Source: a virus
DNA: 64,000 bases
Direction: 5' to 3' (one strand)
IMG/VR virus record: IMGVR_UViG_3300017739_000005
Location: 1-64,000 of that record
A model generated the notes under the pieces. It was given only the letters and a program-made list of their open reading frames with translations. It was not told the DNA's origin and did not search any database. Both the position numbers and the translations under genes were made by a program. This document shows, piece by piece, positions 15,000-22,932 of the stretch; within the stretch, counting starts at the first letter, position 1; each line of letters starts with the position of its first letter.

Positions 15000-17165
15000 T
15001 TATGCGATTGTCTTACTTAGGGATGAGAGCATCTTCTTATTGCTCCCCTTACCTTTGTAAAGTTTCTTGAAGGCAGCACGGATCTCTTTGATTTCAGCAC
15101 CGTCCTCGACTTCGATTGACTCACTATCTTCTAGTGTGTTTGTAGGCATAACGTAGAGTACATCATACTCAGACTCTGTGATCTCTACAAACTTGTCCTT
15201 ACGGAACTTAGCGTGAGCAAGGTCAACTCTCTTGAGGGCATTCATATACCCAAGTTGACGGAGGTAACCTGCTGCATCACGTGAGTTAACCAGACGGAAT
15301 CCGATAGTTGTTACCTCAGGGAACTTCTCCTTAAGATTCTGAAGGAAGATGTTTACTTGGTATGAAGGATTATCTTCTTTCTGATAGATCTTACCAAGTT
15401 TACGATCGCGAAGTTGGCACCTACGTCCGTATGCATTCTCAAACAACCTACCTGAGAAGAGACCGCTACGCTCACAGAAGTAGGATGCAGGACCAGACTC
15501 ACCGTCAGTCAAGATTGAAAGAGATACTTTCTGAGCACCAGTCTCTTTCTTGAACTGAGGGATGATGGAGTGCATAGCAGAGATAGACTCAAGAAGAGGT
15601 GTACCACTGAGACCTAGACCTGGAGCGTGGTTGAAACCGTAGTGACGACCATACCAGTGTCCTCTGTCGCTGCAGTTAGATGCAACGTTTCTCCAGAATG
15701 TCAAGCAAGAACGATCGAAGTCTTTCTTTTTCTTTGCTTCAGAAGAAAGCATTTCTACAAGACAGAATCCGTTAGAGAATGAGATGTTACCGTACTTTGG
15801 TTCAAAACGTTCATCTTCGGGTTGTTCCTGATTGTAGAATGCATTCCAAGCGTAGGTGAATGCATAGCAACGGAATGGGATGTTGATCTTTCTGCAGAAG
15901 TGTGCAAGTTGTAGGACTTGCTTGGCAGTATCAAACAGGCAGTTTGACATAGAACCTGACCAGTCAAGAAGGAAGATCATACCGTGGTTCTTACCATCAG
16001 GTATAACTGTTACTCTCTTGAAGATGTCATCGTTGTACTTGTACTGGTGTAATACAGTTGTGTTTAGAACACCAGTCTTAGATGTAAGTGAACGTGCATA
16101 GGAGTCTGCTGCTTTTCTGCACTCAAACTCTTTGATAAGATAGTTGATTTCTTTCTGAGACTTTTTGATGAACTCATTGTACTCAACTACAGACTTGTCA
16201 AGTTCTTCTTTCTCGTGCTCACTATTGGCACCTGCCCAGAAGGACTCAGAGTGGTTTACAAGTTTCTCCCAACCGATAACTAATTTTTTAGTATCGACAG
16301 TAGGGATCTCAATGTACTCGGAGTCATATGTATTCTCAACAAGATCCTTGACTGCATCTTGGAACTGTTGATCGGTGATTGACTCTAGAGGATCTTTAGT
16401 ATCTGTACCTTCTTGTCCGTTGGATTGCTGATCATCAGTTGGTTCTGGTTGACCTTGCTCAAAGGATGGATTGTCAATGTCTGCATCAGGGTTTACGTCC
16501 TCTTGGAACTTTTCCTGATCAGCAGGACCATCAGTCTTTTCATCAGATGGAATCATCTCACCTTGTCCACCACCTTGAGGTGCACCCTTAGGAACTGGAA
16601 CTTCCTGTGTCTGCTGCTCTTCAAGAGTCTCCTTCATATACTTGAATACCTTAAGAGCAACGTCACACGCTTCTTGGAAAGTCTCTGCGTTACCAGTCTC
16701 ATCTACAAATACTTGCTCTTCAGCAGAGAAAGGAATGTTTCTGAAGTTACCGATCTTGAAGTGAAGGTTGATACGATCGATAAGGTTTAGTTTGTATGCT
16801 TCAGATGCTTGGAAGAAGTCTTGAGCATCTAGATCTCTGTATCCTCTGTAGAAAGTTTTTGGTAGACCTTGATAGCGTCTCTTCATCATCTTCTCGATAC
16901 GTGCATCTTCTGTCACGTTGACGTATGACTGAGGACATTTGAACTGATCTGCATTCCAGTCAGCAGGAGTGTAAAGTGCGTGTCCTACTTCGTGTGCTAC
17001 AAGTAGATCATAAACCTGCTCAGTTGCTTTCTCCCACTGAGGAAGAGTTAGAACTCTACGCTTGACATCAAATGATGCTGTCTCACATTTCTTGTGCTCG
17101 ATTATAAGGTCTTCAGTTGCGAGCAACTTAGCAAGTGTACCTTTGACTCCTGTGTTTACTGTCAT
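15000..17165 (-). CDS. HExxH metallopeptidase-like protein with VWA domain (CobT/CoxE-like)
   Basis: 721 aa. Near the N-terminus is HEVGHALY (residues 58-65), the zinc-peptidase HExxH signature. The middle (about 190-280) is acidic and Gln/Pro/Asp-rich, probably a disordered linker. The C-terminal half starts with MIFLLDWSGSMS near residue 400, a MIDAS metal site of a von Willebrand A domain, and contains ILTDGESG. This domain order (peptidase-like head, acidic linker, VWA) resembles CobT and related MoxR partners. The AAA+ partner is the adjacent cobS gene. It could remodel or load metal into a target complex; the target is unknown. It is often annotated in cyanophages only as peptidase. Confidence 0.85.
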   Translation of the reverse strand: MTVNTGVKGTLAKLLATEDLIIEHKKCETASFDVKRRVLTLPQWEKATEQVYDLLVAHEVGHALYTPADWNADQFKCPQSYVNVTEDARIEKMMKRRYQGLPKTFYRGYRDLDAQDFFQASEAYKLNLIDRINLHFKIGNFRNIPFSAEEQVFVDETGNAETFQEACDVALKVFKYMKETLEEQQTQEVPVPKGAPQGGGQGEMIPSDEKTDGPADQEKFQEDVNPDADIDNPSFEQGQPEPTDDQQSNGQEGTDTKDPLESITDQQFQDAVKDLVENTYDSEYIEIPTVDTKKLVIGWEKLVNHSESFWAGANSEHEKEELDKSVVEYNEFIKKSQKEINYLIKEFECRKAADSYARSLTSKTGVLNTTVLHQYKYNDDIFKRVTVIPDGKNHGMIFLLDWSGSMSNCLFDTAKQVLQLAHFCRKINIPFRCYAFTYAWNAFYNQEQPEDERFEPKYGNISFSNGFCLVEMLSSEAKKKKDFDRSCLTFWRNVASNCSDRGHWYGRHYGFNHAPGLGLSGTPLLESISAMHSIIPQFKKETGAQKVSLSILTDGESGPASYFCERSGLFSGRLFENAYGRRCQLRDRKLGKIYQKEDNPSYQVNIFLQNLKEKFPEVTTIGFRLVNSRDAAGYLRQLGYMNALKRVDLAHAKFRKDKFVEITESEYDVLYVMPTNTLEDSESIEVEDGAEIKEIRAAFKKLYKGKGSNKKMLSSLSKTIA

Positions 17166-17187
17166 TTGTTTCCGTGTCTATGTACAT

Positions 17188-17193
17188 ATTATA
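17188..17193 (-). promoter_or_regulatory. TATAAT -10 box inside terminator tail
   Basis: Minus-strand TATAAT, 23 bp before the ATG at 17165, placed in the T-rich tail of the hairpin at 17195-17220. No TTGACA is seen at 17 bp spacing, so it may need an activator or be weak. Confidence 0.45.
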
Positions 17194-17194
17194 A

Positions 17195-17220
17195 AACCCC
17201 TCCAAGCGAATGGAAGGGTT
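17195..17220 (-). terminator. Stem-loop terminator after the oxygenase pair
   Basis: Minus strand: AACCCTTCCA, loop TTCGCT, TGGAGGGGTT: ten base pairs including one G-T pair, followed by TTTATAAT. It ends the transcript of the genes at 17243-18378. Confidence 0.7.
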
Positions 17221-17242
17221 AGTGTGCCAGTTTGTCAACTGT

Positions 17243-17878
17243 CTACTTTGCGTTGAATGCTATCGATACTCGTGGATGATCTGATCGGTTCTCTGATGTT
17301 TTGTGCTCCAACCAAGATGGGAATAATACTAGTGTGTTAGGTGTACAGGGGAAAAATCTACCTTCTTCTGTACCCCACATTGCCATCTTAGAGTATGGAT
17401 TTGGATTCATAAAAACGATTCCACCCATATTTGCTGTGGTCTCGTGATAATATACTCCAGATACAACAGAGTTAGCGTGAGTATGAACTGCCTGACTGCT
17501 ACCCTTAGGTAATTTATTTATCCAACTTTGAAAAATTTGTGCCTCAGTATAAACTTGTTCTAAGGAATGCATAATAAATCTTTCAAACTCTGGCATATCA
17601 TATCGTTTGAATAACTGTAGACCGTACATACCATTGTGCGATCCTTCAACGATAGAACGTTTTGCACCTGGGGATAAGTGAGATAGGATCTCGGGGTCGT
17701 CTGGTAGTGAGTTTATTTCATCTGTAATCATAGAGTTATTATGATTAAACACATAGATTGTGGTAGGAAATAATTCAACCCTAGAAGTTTTCAATGGGTC
17801 TAAGAAGTCCTGGGTAAATTGGGAAATCTTACTTCTCGGACTTTCTGAGGTATCTTTAGAGTAAAACTGATGCTCCAT
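17243..17878 (-). CDS. 2OG-Fe(II) oxygenase family protein (211 aa)
   Basis: The clearest TIGR02466-type member here: VELFPTTIYVFN start, iron motif HTHANSVVSGVYYHE, GIVFMNPNP, distal histidine in NTLVLFPSWLEHKTSEN and 2OG arginine in HPRVSIAFN. The first 26 residues lie in a 79-bp overlap with the preceding oxygenase and do not look like part of the fold, so the true start may be a nearby non-ATG codon. A terminator follows at 17195-17220. Substrate unknown. Confidence 0.88.
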   Translation of the reverse strand: MEHQFYSKDTSESPRSKISQFTQDFLDPLKTSRVELFPTTIYVFNHNNSMITDEINSLPDDPEILSHLSPGAKRSIVEGSHNGMYGLQLFKRYDMPEFERFIMHSLEQVYTEAQIFQSWINKLPKGSSQAVHTHANSVVSGVYYHETTANMGGIVFMNPNPYSKMAMWGTEEGRFFPCTPNTLVLFPSWLEHKTSENRSDHPRVSIAFNAK

Positions 17879-18378
17879 CGTTCTTGGTTTTCATAATTTT
17901 GTCGGACTTCGTGATCATTATAACCTGGCCAGAAGTATAAGTCACGCTCTCTTGGGATTTGACAATGTGTGTATGCCCAATAAGGTTGTATTCTATTTAA
18001 CGTTTCGACAGAGTGTGAGGGATGATAGAAATATATGTCCCCAGTGTCACCTGGTGGGACCTTGACATAGTAAGTCCCTGCCATATCGCAATCTGCGTGG
18101 TTGTGACGCATTTGGAACCCACCTTTCGGATTGACGTTGACCCACATCTTGTCAATCTGGAGTTCTTCATCAAAAGGTTCGATGTTCGAGAGAACCCAAT
18201 CTGCAAACTTTGGATACACCAAATGATATTCAAAGTTAGAATGAATAGTTGAGTACCCAGTGCCATAAAAAATATTGGTATCTACACAGATGTCATCACG
18301 GTGATCCAGAAGATCAAACTTAAATTCATCGTGCTTACTGTACCCATTGTTACTAGTAAAAAAAGGATGACTAAACAT
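17800..18378 (-). CDS. 2OG-Fe(II) oxygenase family protein (192 aa)
   Basis: Iron motif MRHNHADCDMAGTYYVKVPP, GDIYFYHPSHSVE, distal histidine in DLYFWPGYNDHEVRQN and arginine in ERWSISFTLK. It is arranged tandemly with the next oxygenase, but the two share little beyond the motifs, so they are old paralogues or separate acquisitions. The start shares one base with the gp46 stop, so it is probably read with the recombination operon. Confidence 0.83.
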   Translation of the reverse strand: MFSHPFFTSNNGYSKHDEFKFDLLDHRDDICVDTNIFYGTGYSTIHSNFEYHLVYPKFADWVLSNIEPFDEELQIDKMWVNVNPKGGFQMRHNHADCDMAGTYYVKVPPGDTGDIYFYHPSHSVETLNRIQPYWAYTHCQIPRERDLYFWPGYNDHEVRQNYENQERWSISFTLKIPQKVREVRFPNLPRTS

Positions 18379-20096
18379 TACTCATAAATGAATGATTTAC
18401 TAAACCCGTTTACTTTTTCAAAACGAATTTGCTTCTCAAACTTATCTGCAAGCACCTCACCTTTATGTGAGATCACAAAGAAGTTCGTGTCGCTACCTAG
18501 ACTCTTAAGAATTTTTAAGAGTTCATCTGTTGCTTGGTTATCTAGCGATGAATCAAACACTTCGTCAAGGATGAGAAGGTTTGTCGCTACAGAGTTTTTG
18601 AGTTTCGCAACGTGTCTCCAAGTAAATAATAATGACAGATCAATCTTCTGCTTTTCGCCTTCAGAAAATGAGGCATAGGAGAACTTGTCGCGATGGCGAG
18701 ATTTTATCACCTCGCTAAACTCTTCGTCAAGGGTAAAATTAACGAAGGTATCCATCTCACCCAGATACTTATTGATTCTCTGGTTGATGATAGGGATATA
18801 CTTAGCAATAATTTTAGACTTGATACCACCATCCTTAAGGAGGTTACCAACTAGTTTGTAATCTAATGTTTCTCTAGAAACTTTAGAACAAGACTCTTCC
18901 TTCTCGTCGTAAGTTTGTTGGAAGACAACTAGTTGTTCTCTCTCTTTCTTGATGTCAGGTAATGTATTTAGACGCTGAACGTGAGATAAGATCTCACTAT
19001 TCTCTTTCATTAAATTCTTTTCTTCATTGTACAGACGGCGAATCTCAAATTGATCTTCCGTAAGTTGATTTGTATCTTTCTTAATGCTCGTACAAAGTTC
19101 TATAGTATCTGCAATCTGTGTGTCAAGTTCAGATACTGCAACACGCATCTCTTCGTACTTCTTCGAATAGATAGAAACCTTCATATTTCTAAACGATTCT
19201 TCAATATCCTGAGAGCAGGTAGGACAGGTTGAGTTCTTCTCAAAGAATTCTTTATCCTTGATAGACTTCTTACCTTTGTCTTGTAATTTAGATTTGATCT
19301 TATTTTGCTTCATCAAAATACTCTCGTGCTTCATCAACTCTTCTTGCATAGACTTGAGTCCGATGACACGAGAGTTCACAATGGAGATCTCTTCTTTGAT
19401 CACCAACATTCTATCTTCATTGTCTTTAAATTTATCTTGCTGTCTATTGATACGCTCATCATTTACTGCTGATAACTTATCAACAGTTCTCTTCTGAGAA
19501 TTAATTGCTTGTTCTGCAAGTTGTAACTGATGCTCACACTCTTTGAGTTGTTCTCTGTTATCTTTCATACGCTCCTTGAGGAGCATATTCATTTGCGAAA
19601 AGATCTGAATGTCCAGTAGATCTTCGATAACCTCTCTTCGATGCGGAGCAGATAACTGCATAAAAGGAACAAAAGTAGAACTTCCAAGTATAACCACTTG
19701 AGTGAAAGACTTGAAGTTAAGTTTAAGTATCGATTGTTCCAAGTATTTTTGATAGTCTCGATTCGCAGCGTCTTGATCAACGAGTTCGCCATTCCTCCAA
19801 ATTTCAAATACATTGGGTTTCATCCCTCGTACTACTTTGTATGAAACAGAACCAATACTAAAATCAATTTCAACGAGGGTATCTCTTTCGTTAATAGTAT
19901 TTACCAACTGAGACTTGGACACCTTTCGGAAAGGTCTATTGAATAATCCAAAGCACAAAGCATCCAACATTGTGGACTTGCCTGCACCATTGTTACCTAC
20001 AACAAGAGTTGATCCAGTATCAATTAGATCCAGTTCGGTAAAGTTGTTGCCAGTTGATAAAAAATTTCGCCATCTAAGTTTCTCAAAAATAATCAT
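18378..20096 (-). CDS. 46: Recombination endonuclease subunit (T4 gp46, Rad50/SbcC-like)
   Basis: SMC-type ATPase, 572 aa (T4 gp46 is 560). Walker A GNNGAGKST near residues 34-42, long coiled coil split by the zinc hook CPTC (around residue 290), signature motif SFSEGEKQKIDLSLLF and Walker B NLLILDEVFD. With gp47 it resects DNA ends to make single strands for UvsX. All motifs look intact. Confidence 0.96.
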   Translation of the reverse strand: MIIFEKLRWRNFLSTGNNFTELDLIDTGSTLVVGNNGAGKSTMLDALCFGLFNRPFRKVSKSQLVNTINERDTLVEIDFSIGSVSYKVVRGMKPNVFEIWRNGELVDQDAANRDYQKYLEQSILKLNFKSFTQVVILGSSTFVPFMQLSAPHRREVIEDLLDIQIFSQMNMLLKERMKDNREQLKECEHQLQLAEQAINSQKRTVDKLSAVNDERINRQQDKFKDNEDRMLVIKEEISIVNSRVIGLKSMQEELMKHESILMKQNKIKSKLQDKGKKSIKDKEFFEKNSTCPTCSQDIEESFRNMKVSIYSKKYEEMRVAVSELDTQIADTIELCTSIKKDTNQLTEDQFEIRRLYNEEKNLMKENSEILSHVQRLNTLPDIKKEREQLVVFQQTYDEKEESCSKVSRETLDYKLVGNLLKDGGIKSKIIAKYIPIINQRINKYLGEMDTFVNFTLDEEFSEVIKSRHRDKFSYASFSEGEKQKIDLSLLFTWRHVAKLKNSVATNLLILDEVFDSSLDNQATDELLKILKSLGSDTNFFVISHKGEVLADKFEKQIRFEKVNGFSKSFIYE

Positions 20097-20377
20097 TGAA
20101 AATCTGGAGGTACCACCACTTGATCAGGTTTTACTACAACATAGTCGTAGCGATGCGCTAGGCAATTATGTACTACGAGATCGAAATCGACCTCAAGGAC
20201 ATCTAGTTTACGTTTGTAATCGTTTGCCTCTAGCATTAAATTATAGCGCACAGCATCATCCTTGTCAATGAAAATCTGTACTGCTTTGGTAAGTGGTTCC
20301 TTAGCATCTGGATTATCGGGATCTGCTTTGTTTACAGCATACACCCCTCCGTTAGAATTATCAACAAGGATATACAT
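20093..20377 (-). CDS. Conserved hypothetical between gp46 and gp47 (94 aa)
   Basis: MYILVDNSNGGVYAVNKADP start, then an alternating helix/strand pattern (VQIFIDKDDAVRYNLMLEAN; YDYVVVKPDQVVV). T4 also has small genes between 46 and 47, but I cannot assert homology. It overlaps gp46 by four bases and touches gp47, so it is expressed with them. A small regulator of the nuclease is possible, on position only. Confidence 0.7.
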   Translation of the reverse strand: MYILVDNSNGGVYAVNKADPDNPDAKEPLTKAVQIFIDKDDAVRYNLMLEANDYKRKLDVLEVDFDLVVHNCLAHRYDYVVVKPDQVVVPPDFQ

Positions 20378-21423
20378 TATAGGTTTAGACTCTCCACGTA
20401 TAAGGACTTCAGAATGTTAACGACATTTTTCTTGTCAACAGATTCCTCCAAGTCCATAACGTAAGTCTCAAGGATACTCATTGTATCTTCCATCTTCACG
20501 TCTTCTTTAATCTCGGGTGCATCTAGTGTAAGATCCTCAATGATTTTTAGATCTGCCACATCTGCCTGTTGAATTGCTTTAATCATACGATCAAACCATT
20601 TCTGATTAGATCTGTTCTGAACGATTAGTTTGACGAATGCTCCTTTGAGTTCGGAGAGGTCAGGAATATCATCGTAATCGTTTCTAGAATCATCGTAGTA
20701 TAATTTGCAGAATATATCGTATGGATTTTTAACGAATGTTAAGTTTAATGTATCAGTATTTAGTACGTGGAATCCACGATCCTGACCGTAATCATTCCAG
20801 TAAAGATGGTACGGGTTTCCGAGATATTGAATATTGTTTTGTCTAGATTTCATATGGTAATGACCAGTACACACTAGTGGGAACTTACCATACCTCTCAG
20901 GATTTTCTCCGTGCTCCATTATGTGACCTGGAACTGCTTCAAACCCAGATAGTTCTAGGTGTCCAAGGAGAATGTCAGCAGTGGACTTATCAATAACGTC
21001 ATCAACAGTATCTTTATTGTCAGGACAAATCCAAGGCAAAAATAGAATTTTCTTCTCACCAAATTTTAATTCTGTTGGTGACTCAATGATAGTAATATTA
21101 TCGTACTCGCCTAGTAGATGATCAGGCGCATTCACACGTAGAGTATTCTTATAATAGATGTCGTGATTACCGATAAGCATAATCATCTTGACACCCATCT
21201 CTTGAAGCGGATCAAACCACATTTCCTTTGCAGCATCTAAAGATGCAAAGTTGATTGACTTACGCTTATCAAAGGTATCACCTAAACAAAATACTGTTTT
21301 GATTTTATGCTTCTTAATATAAGGGATCACAGTATTCGTATAGAACTCTCTGTACTTCTCAATGAAGACAGGGTGGTCATTACGAACACCGAAGTGTTGA
21401 TCAGTTATCAGAAGAACTTTCAT
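20377..21423 (-). CDS. 47: Recombination endonuclease subunit (T4 gp47, Mre11/SbcD-like)
   Basis: Metallophosphoesterase, 348 aa. Two-metal motifs in order: DQHFG (residues 8-12), GDTFDKR, MLIGNHDIYY, LLGHLELSG and CTGHYHMKS. It pairs with gp46 for end resection. Length matches T4 gp47 (339). The first 23 bp overlap the upstream 84-aa gene. Confidence 0.96.
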   Translation of the reverse strand: MKVLLITDQHFGVRNDHPVFIEKYREFYTNTVIPYIKKHKIKTVFCLGDTFDKRKSINFASLDAAKEMWFDPLQEMGVKMIMLIGNHDIYYKNTLRVNAPDHLLGEYDNITIIESPTELKFGEKKILFLPWICPDNKDTVDDVIDKSTADILLGHLELSGFEAVPGHIMEHGENPERYGKFPLVCTGHYHMKSRQNNIQYLGNPYHLYWNDYGQDRGFHVLNTDTLNLTFVKNPYDIFCKLYYDDSRNDYDDIPDLSELKGAFVKLIVQNRSNQKWFDRMIKAIQQADVADLKIIEDLTLDAPEIKEDVKMEDTMSILETYVMDLEESVDKKNVVNILKSLYVESLNL

Positions 21424-21655
21424 CTTTGGTTGGTTTAATAAATTCCTTTTTTTCGTAGTCGTAGTAAGGGTGTGGTTCTGAAGGTACCCAAGGTTTTTTA
21501 GATTCGTTTCCGATAACGATAAATCTATCAGCAGCGAACGTTCCTGCTAAACTGATCGTGATGTCATCACCGTCAACCCAGTTCATTGTACCATCCTTTT
21601 TGGTGTGGTTCAATAAGTCTTGGATCTTGTCGATCATTTCTTGTGTCAGTTTCAT
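21401..21655 (-). CDS. Conserved hypothetical (84 aa)
   Basis: Helix MKLTQEMIDKIQDLLNHTKK then beta-like ISLAGTFAADRFIVIGN and a lysine/aspartate-rich tail. No family recognised. ATGA overlap with pcyA upstream and 23-bp overlap with gp47 downstream place it firmly in the operon. Confidence 0.65.
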   Translation of the reverse strand: MKLTQEMIDKIQDLLNHTKKDGTMNWVDGDDITISLAGTFAADRFIVIGNESKKPWVPSEPHPYYDYEKKEFIKPTKDESSSDN

Positions 21656-22323
21656 TTAAGTTTTGGAATGTCGAAGAGCATTTCGTTTATGTATTTCTCT
21701 GCAAACTCTCTGTCAAACCATTGACTTAGAACTGCGAGAGTCTTCTTATTTTGTTTCTGGGATTTACAGTACCAAGTCTGGTCATCTAATCTTAACATAT
21801 TATTGACCCAGTTGTCATCCTTCTTTGAATTCCTAACGTGATCACAATATATCATAAGGATGTTGTTGACCAAGTTGATGAAATCCTTCTGCTCACTTGC
21901 TAGATGTAGTCTTTGAAACTTACACCAAGGAGAGAAGATCTCACCCCATAGTGGTAATGGTCTTTTATGTGTGAAATTATATGAGTTACACAACGGTTCT
22001 ATACTAGCGTAGATGTTACCACATTCGTTTACAGGTGATACATCTACAATCGCAGCAGTTACTGTCTGAGGTGTTGCAATAATATCTGCACCAAAGATAG
22101 GTATCGGGTACTCAAAGTCTGGAAAGAATACACAGTGGAGTACATCTAGTTTATCTGTCTTTGCTACTTCGAGGTGTAACTTACGAAGACCTTCGCATTT
22201 GTATATCTCATTTTTTATGATAAGATTACCATTAACTATTTCTTCTTGATCACATTCAACTCGTTCAGCATCCAACCCTTCAATCGCTAAGCGAATGACA
22301 GTTGCAAGTTGTTCGATTAACAT
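21652..22323 (-). CDS. pcyA: Ferredoxin-dependent bilin reductase, PcyA/PcyX type
   Basis: 223 aa, the length of phage bilin reductases. Family blocks: RKLHLEVAK with the active-site glutamate, LHCVFFPDFEYPIPIFGADI with the histidine, AAIVDVSP with the catalytic aspartate, and PLWGEIFSPWCKFQRL. Such enzymes reduce biliverdin to phycobilins using ferredoxin. Cyanophages carry pcyA or pebS, and oceanic phages also carry the PcyA-related PcyX that makes phycoerythrobilin; I cannot choose between PcyA and PcyX by eye. It does not resemble PebS. It is an auxiliary metabolic gene taken from a cyanobacterial source, sitting between gp55 and the gp47 operon. Confidence 0.85.
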   Translation of the reverse strand: MLIEQLATVIRLAIEGLDAERVECDQEEIVNGNLIIKNEIYKCEGLRKLHLEVAKTDKLDVLHCVFFPDFEYPIPIFGADIIATPQTVTAAIVDVSPVNECGNIYASIEPLCNSYNFTHKRPLPLWGEIFSPWCKFQRLHLASEQKDFINLVNNILMIYCDHVRNSKKDDNWVNNMLRLDDQTWYCKSQKQNKKTLAVLSQWFDREFAEKYINEMLFDIPKLK

Positions 22324-22805
22324 TAGTAACGATTGTTCATTTCAATACGAGACTTGATACTATTAAGTTGTGCAGTATCTCCGTCTCCATCAGAATGGAA
22401 TACTTGATCGAATCCACTCTTCTCAATAATTTTATCTTTAATATCCATCTGTCTTTTCTCTTTAGCAATCCTTCTTAAGAATGCATAGTAAACGATTTGA
22501 GTAAAATATGCAAAAGGATTCCTGCTTTTAGCAGGATCAAAGTTGTCAATATACTGAACACAATTCTCGATACCATCTGAGATCATATCCTCCTTGTACA
22601 TATAGTTAATAAAGTTTGGTCTATATGAAAGGTGAGTAGCAATCTTTAGGAAGCACTCTCCAATGTACTCATCAATTCTAGGTTTGGGTTTAGATTTGAT
22701 TTTAGAAATTTCCACCAGGTCTCTGTATTTAACGATAGCAGCAAGAAATTTCTGGTTATCTACATAGTGCTGGTTTTTGGTTCGCCGTGCTGCCATTAAC
22801 GCCAT
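22323..22805 (-). CDS. 55: Late sigma factor (T4 gp55)
   Basis: 160-aa reduced sigma factor (T4 gp55 is 185). The core YMYKEDMISDGIENCVQYIDNFDPAKSRNPFAYFTQIVYYAFLR resembles sigma region 2, which melts promoter DNA; it spans about residues 68-112. With host RNA polymerase and gp45 it reads the TATAAATA promoters seen in front of the structural genes. Its own sigma70-like promoter lies at 22829-22857, as expected for a gene made before late transcription. Confidence 0.95.
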   Translation of the reverse strand: MALMAARRTKNQHYVDNQKFLAAIVKYRDLVEISKIKSKPKPRIDEYIGECFLKIATHLSYRPNFINYMYKEDMISDGIENCVQYIDNFDPAKSRNPFAYFTQIVYYAFLRRIAKEKRQMDIKDKIIEKSGFDQVFHSDGDGDTAQLNSIKSRIEMNNRY

Positions 22806-22828
22806 TGTGTTGGTTACTTCATAATGTA

Positions 22829-22857
22829 ATTGTAGCAGAGAACTGGGATCTGGTCAA
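22829..22857 (-). promoter_or_regulatory. Sigma70-like promoter for gp55
   Basis: Minus strand TTGACC (22852-22857), 17-bp spacer, TACAAT (22829-22834), ending 24 bp before the gp55 ATG. Five of six -35 and five of six -10 bases match the consensus. Confidence 0.75.
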
Positions 22858-22872
22858 TGGTTATTGATGCCC

Positions 22873-22901
22873 TTGACATCCTTCTCTAAAACAATTATGA
22901 T
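22873..22901 (+). promoter_or_regulatory. Strong rightward sigma70 promoter facing an opposing gene
   Basis: Plus strand TTGACA (22873-22878), 17-bp spacer, TATGAT (22896-22901). The -35 is perfect and the -10 matches five of six. No rightward gene follows; transcription would run antisense into the 145-aa gene ending at 22933 and possibly uvsW. Confidence 0.55.
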
Positions 22902-22932
22902 CAACACTGTCGGGGTTGCAAAGGATAAGCTC

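Noticed and set aside
17510-17525. GATAAATAA on the minus strand inside an oxygenase gene
   Set aside because: Inside coding sequence, no gene starts within 200 bp downstream.
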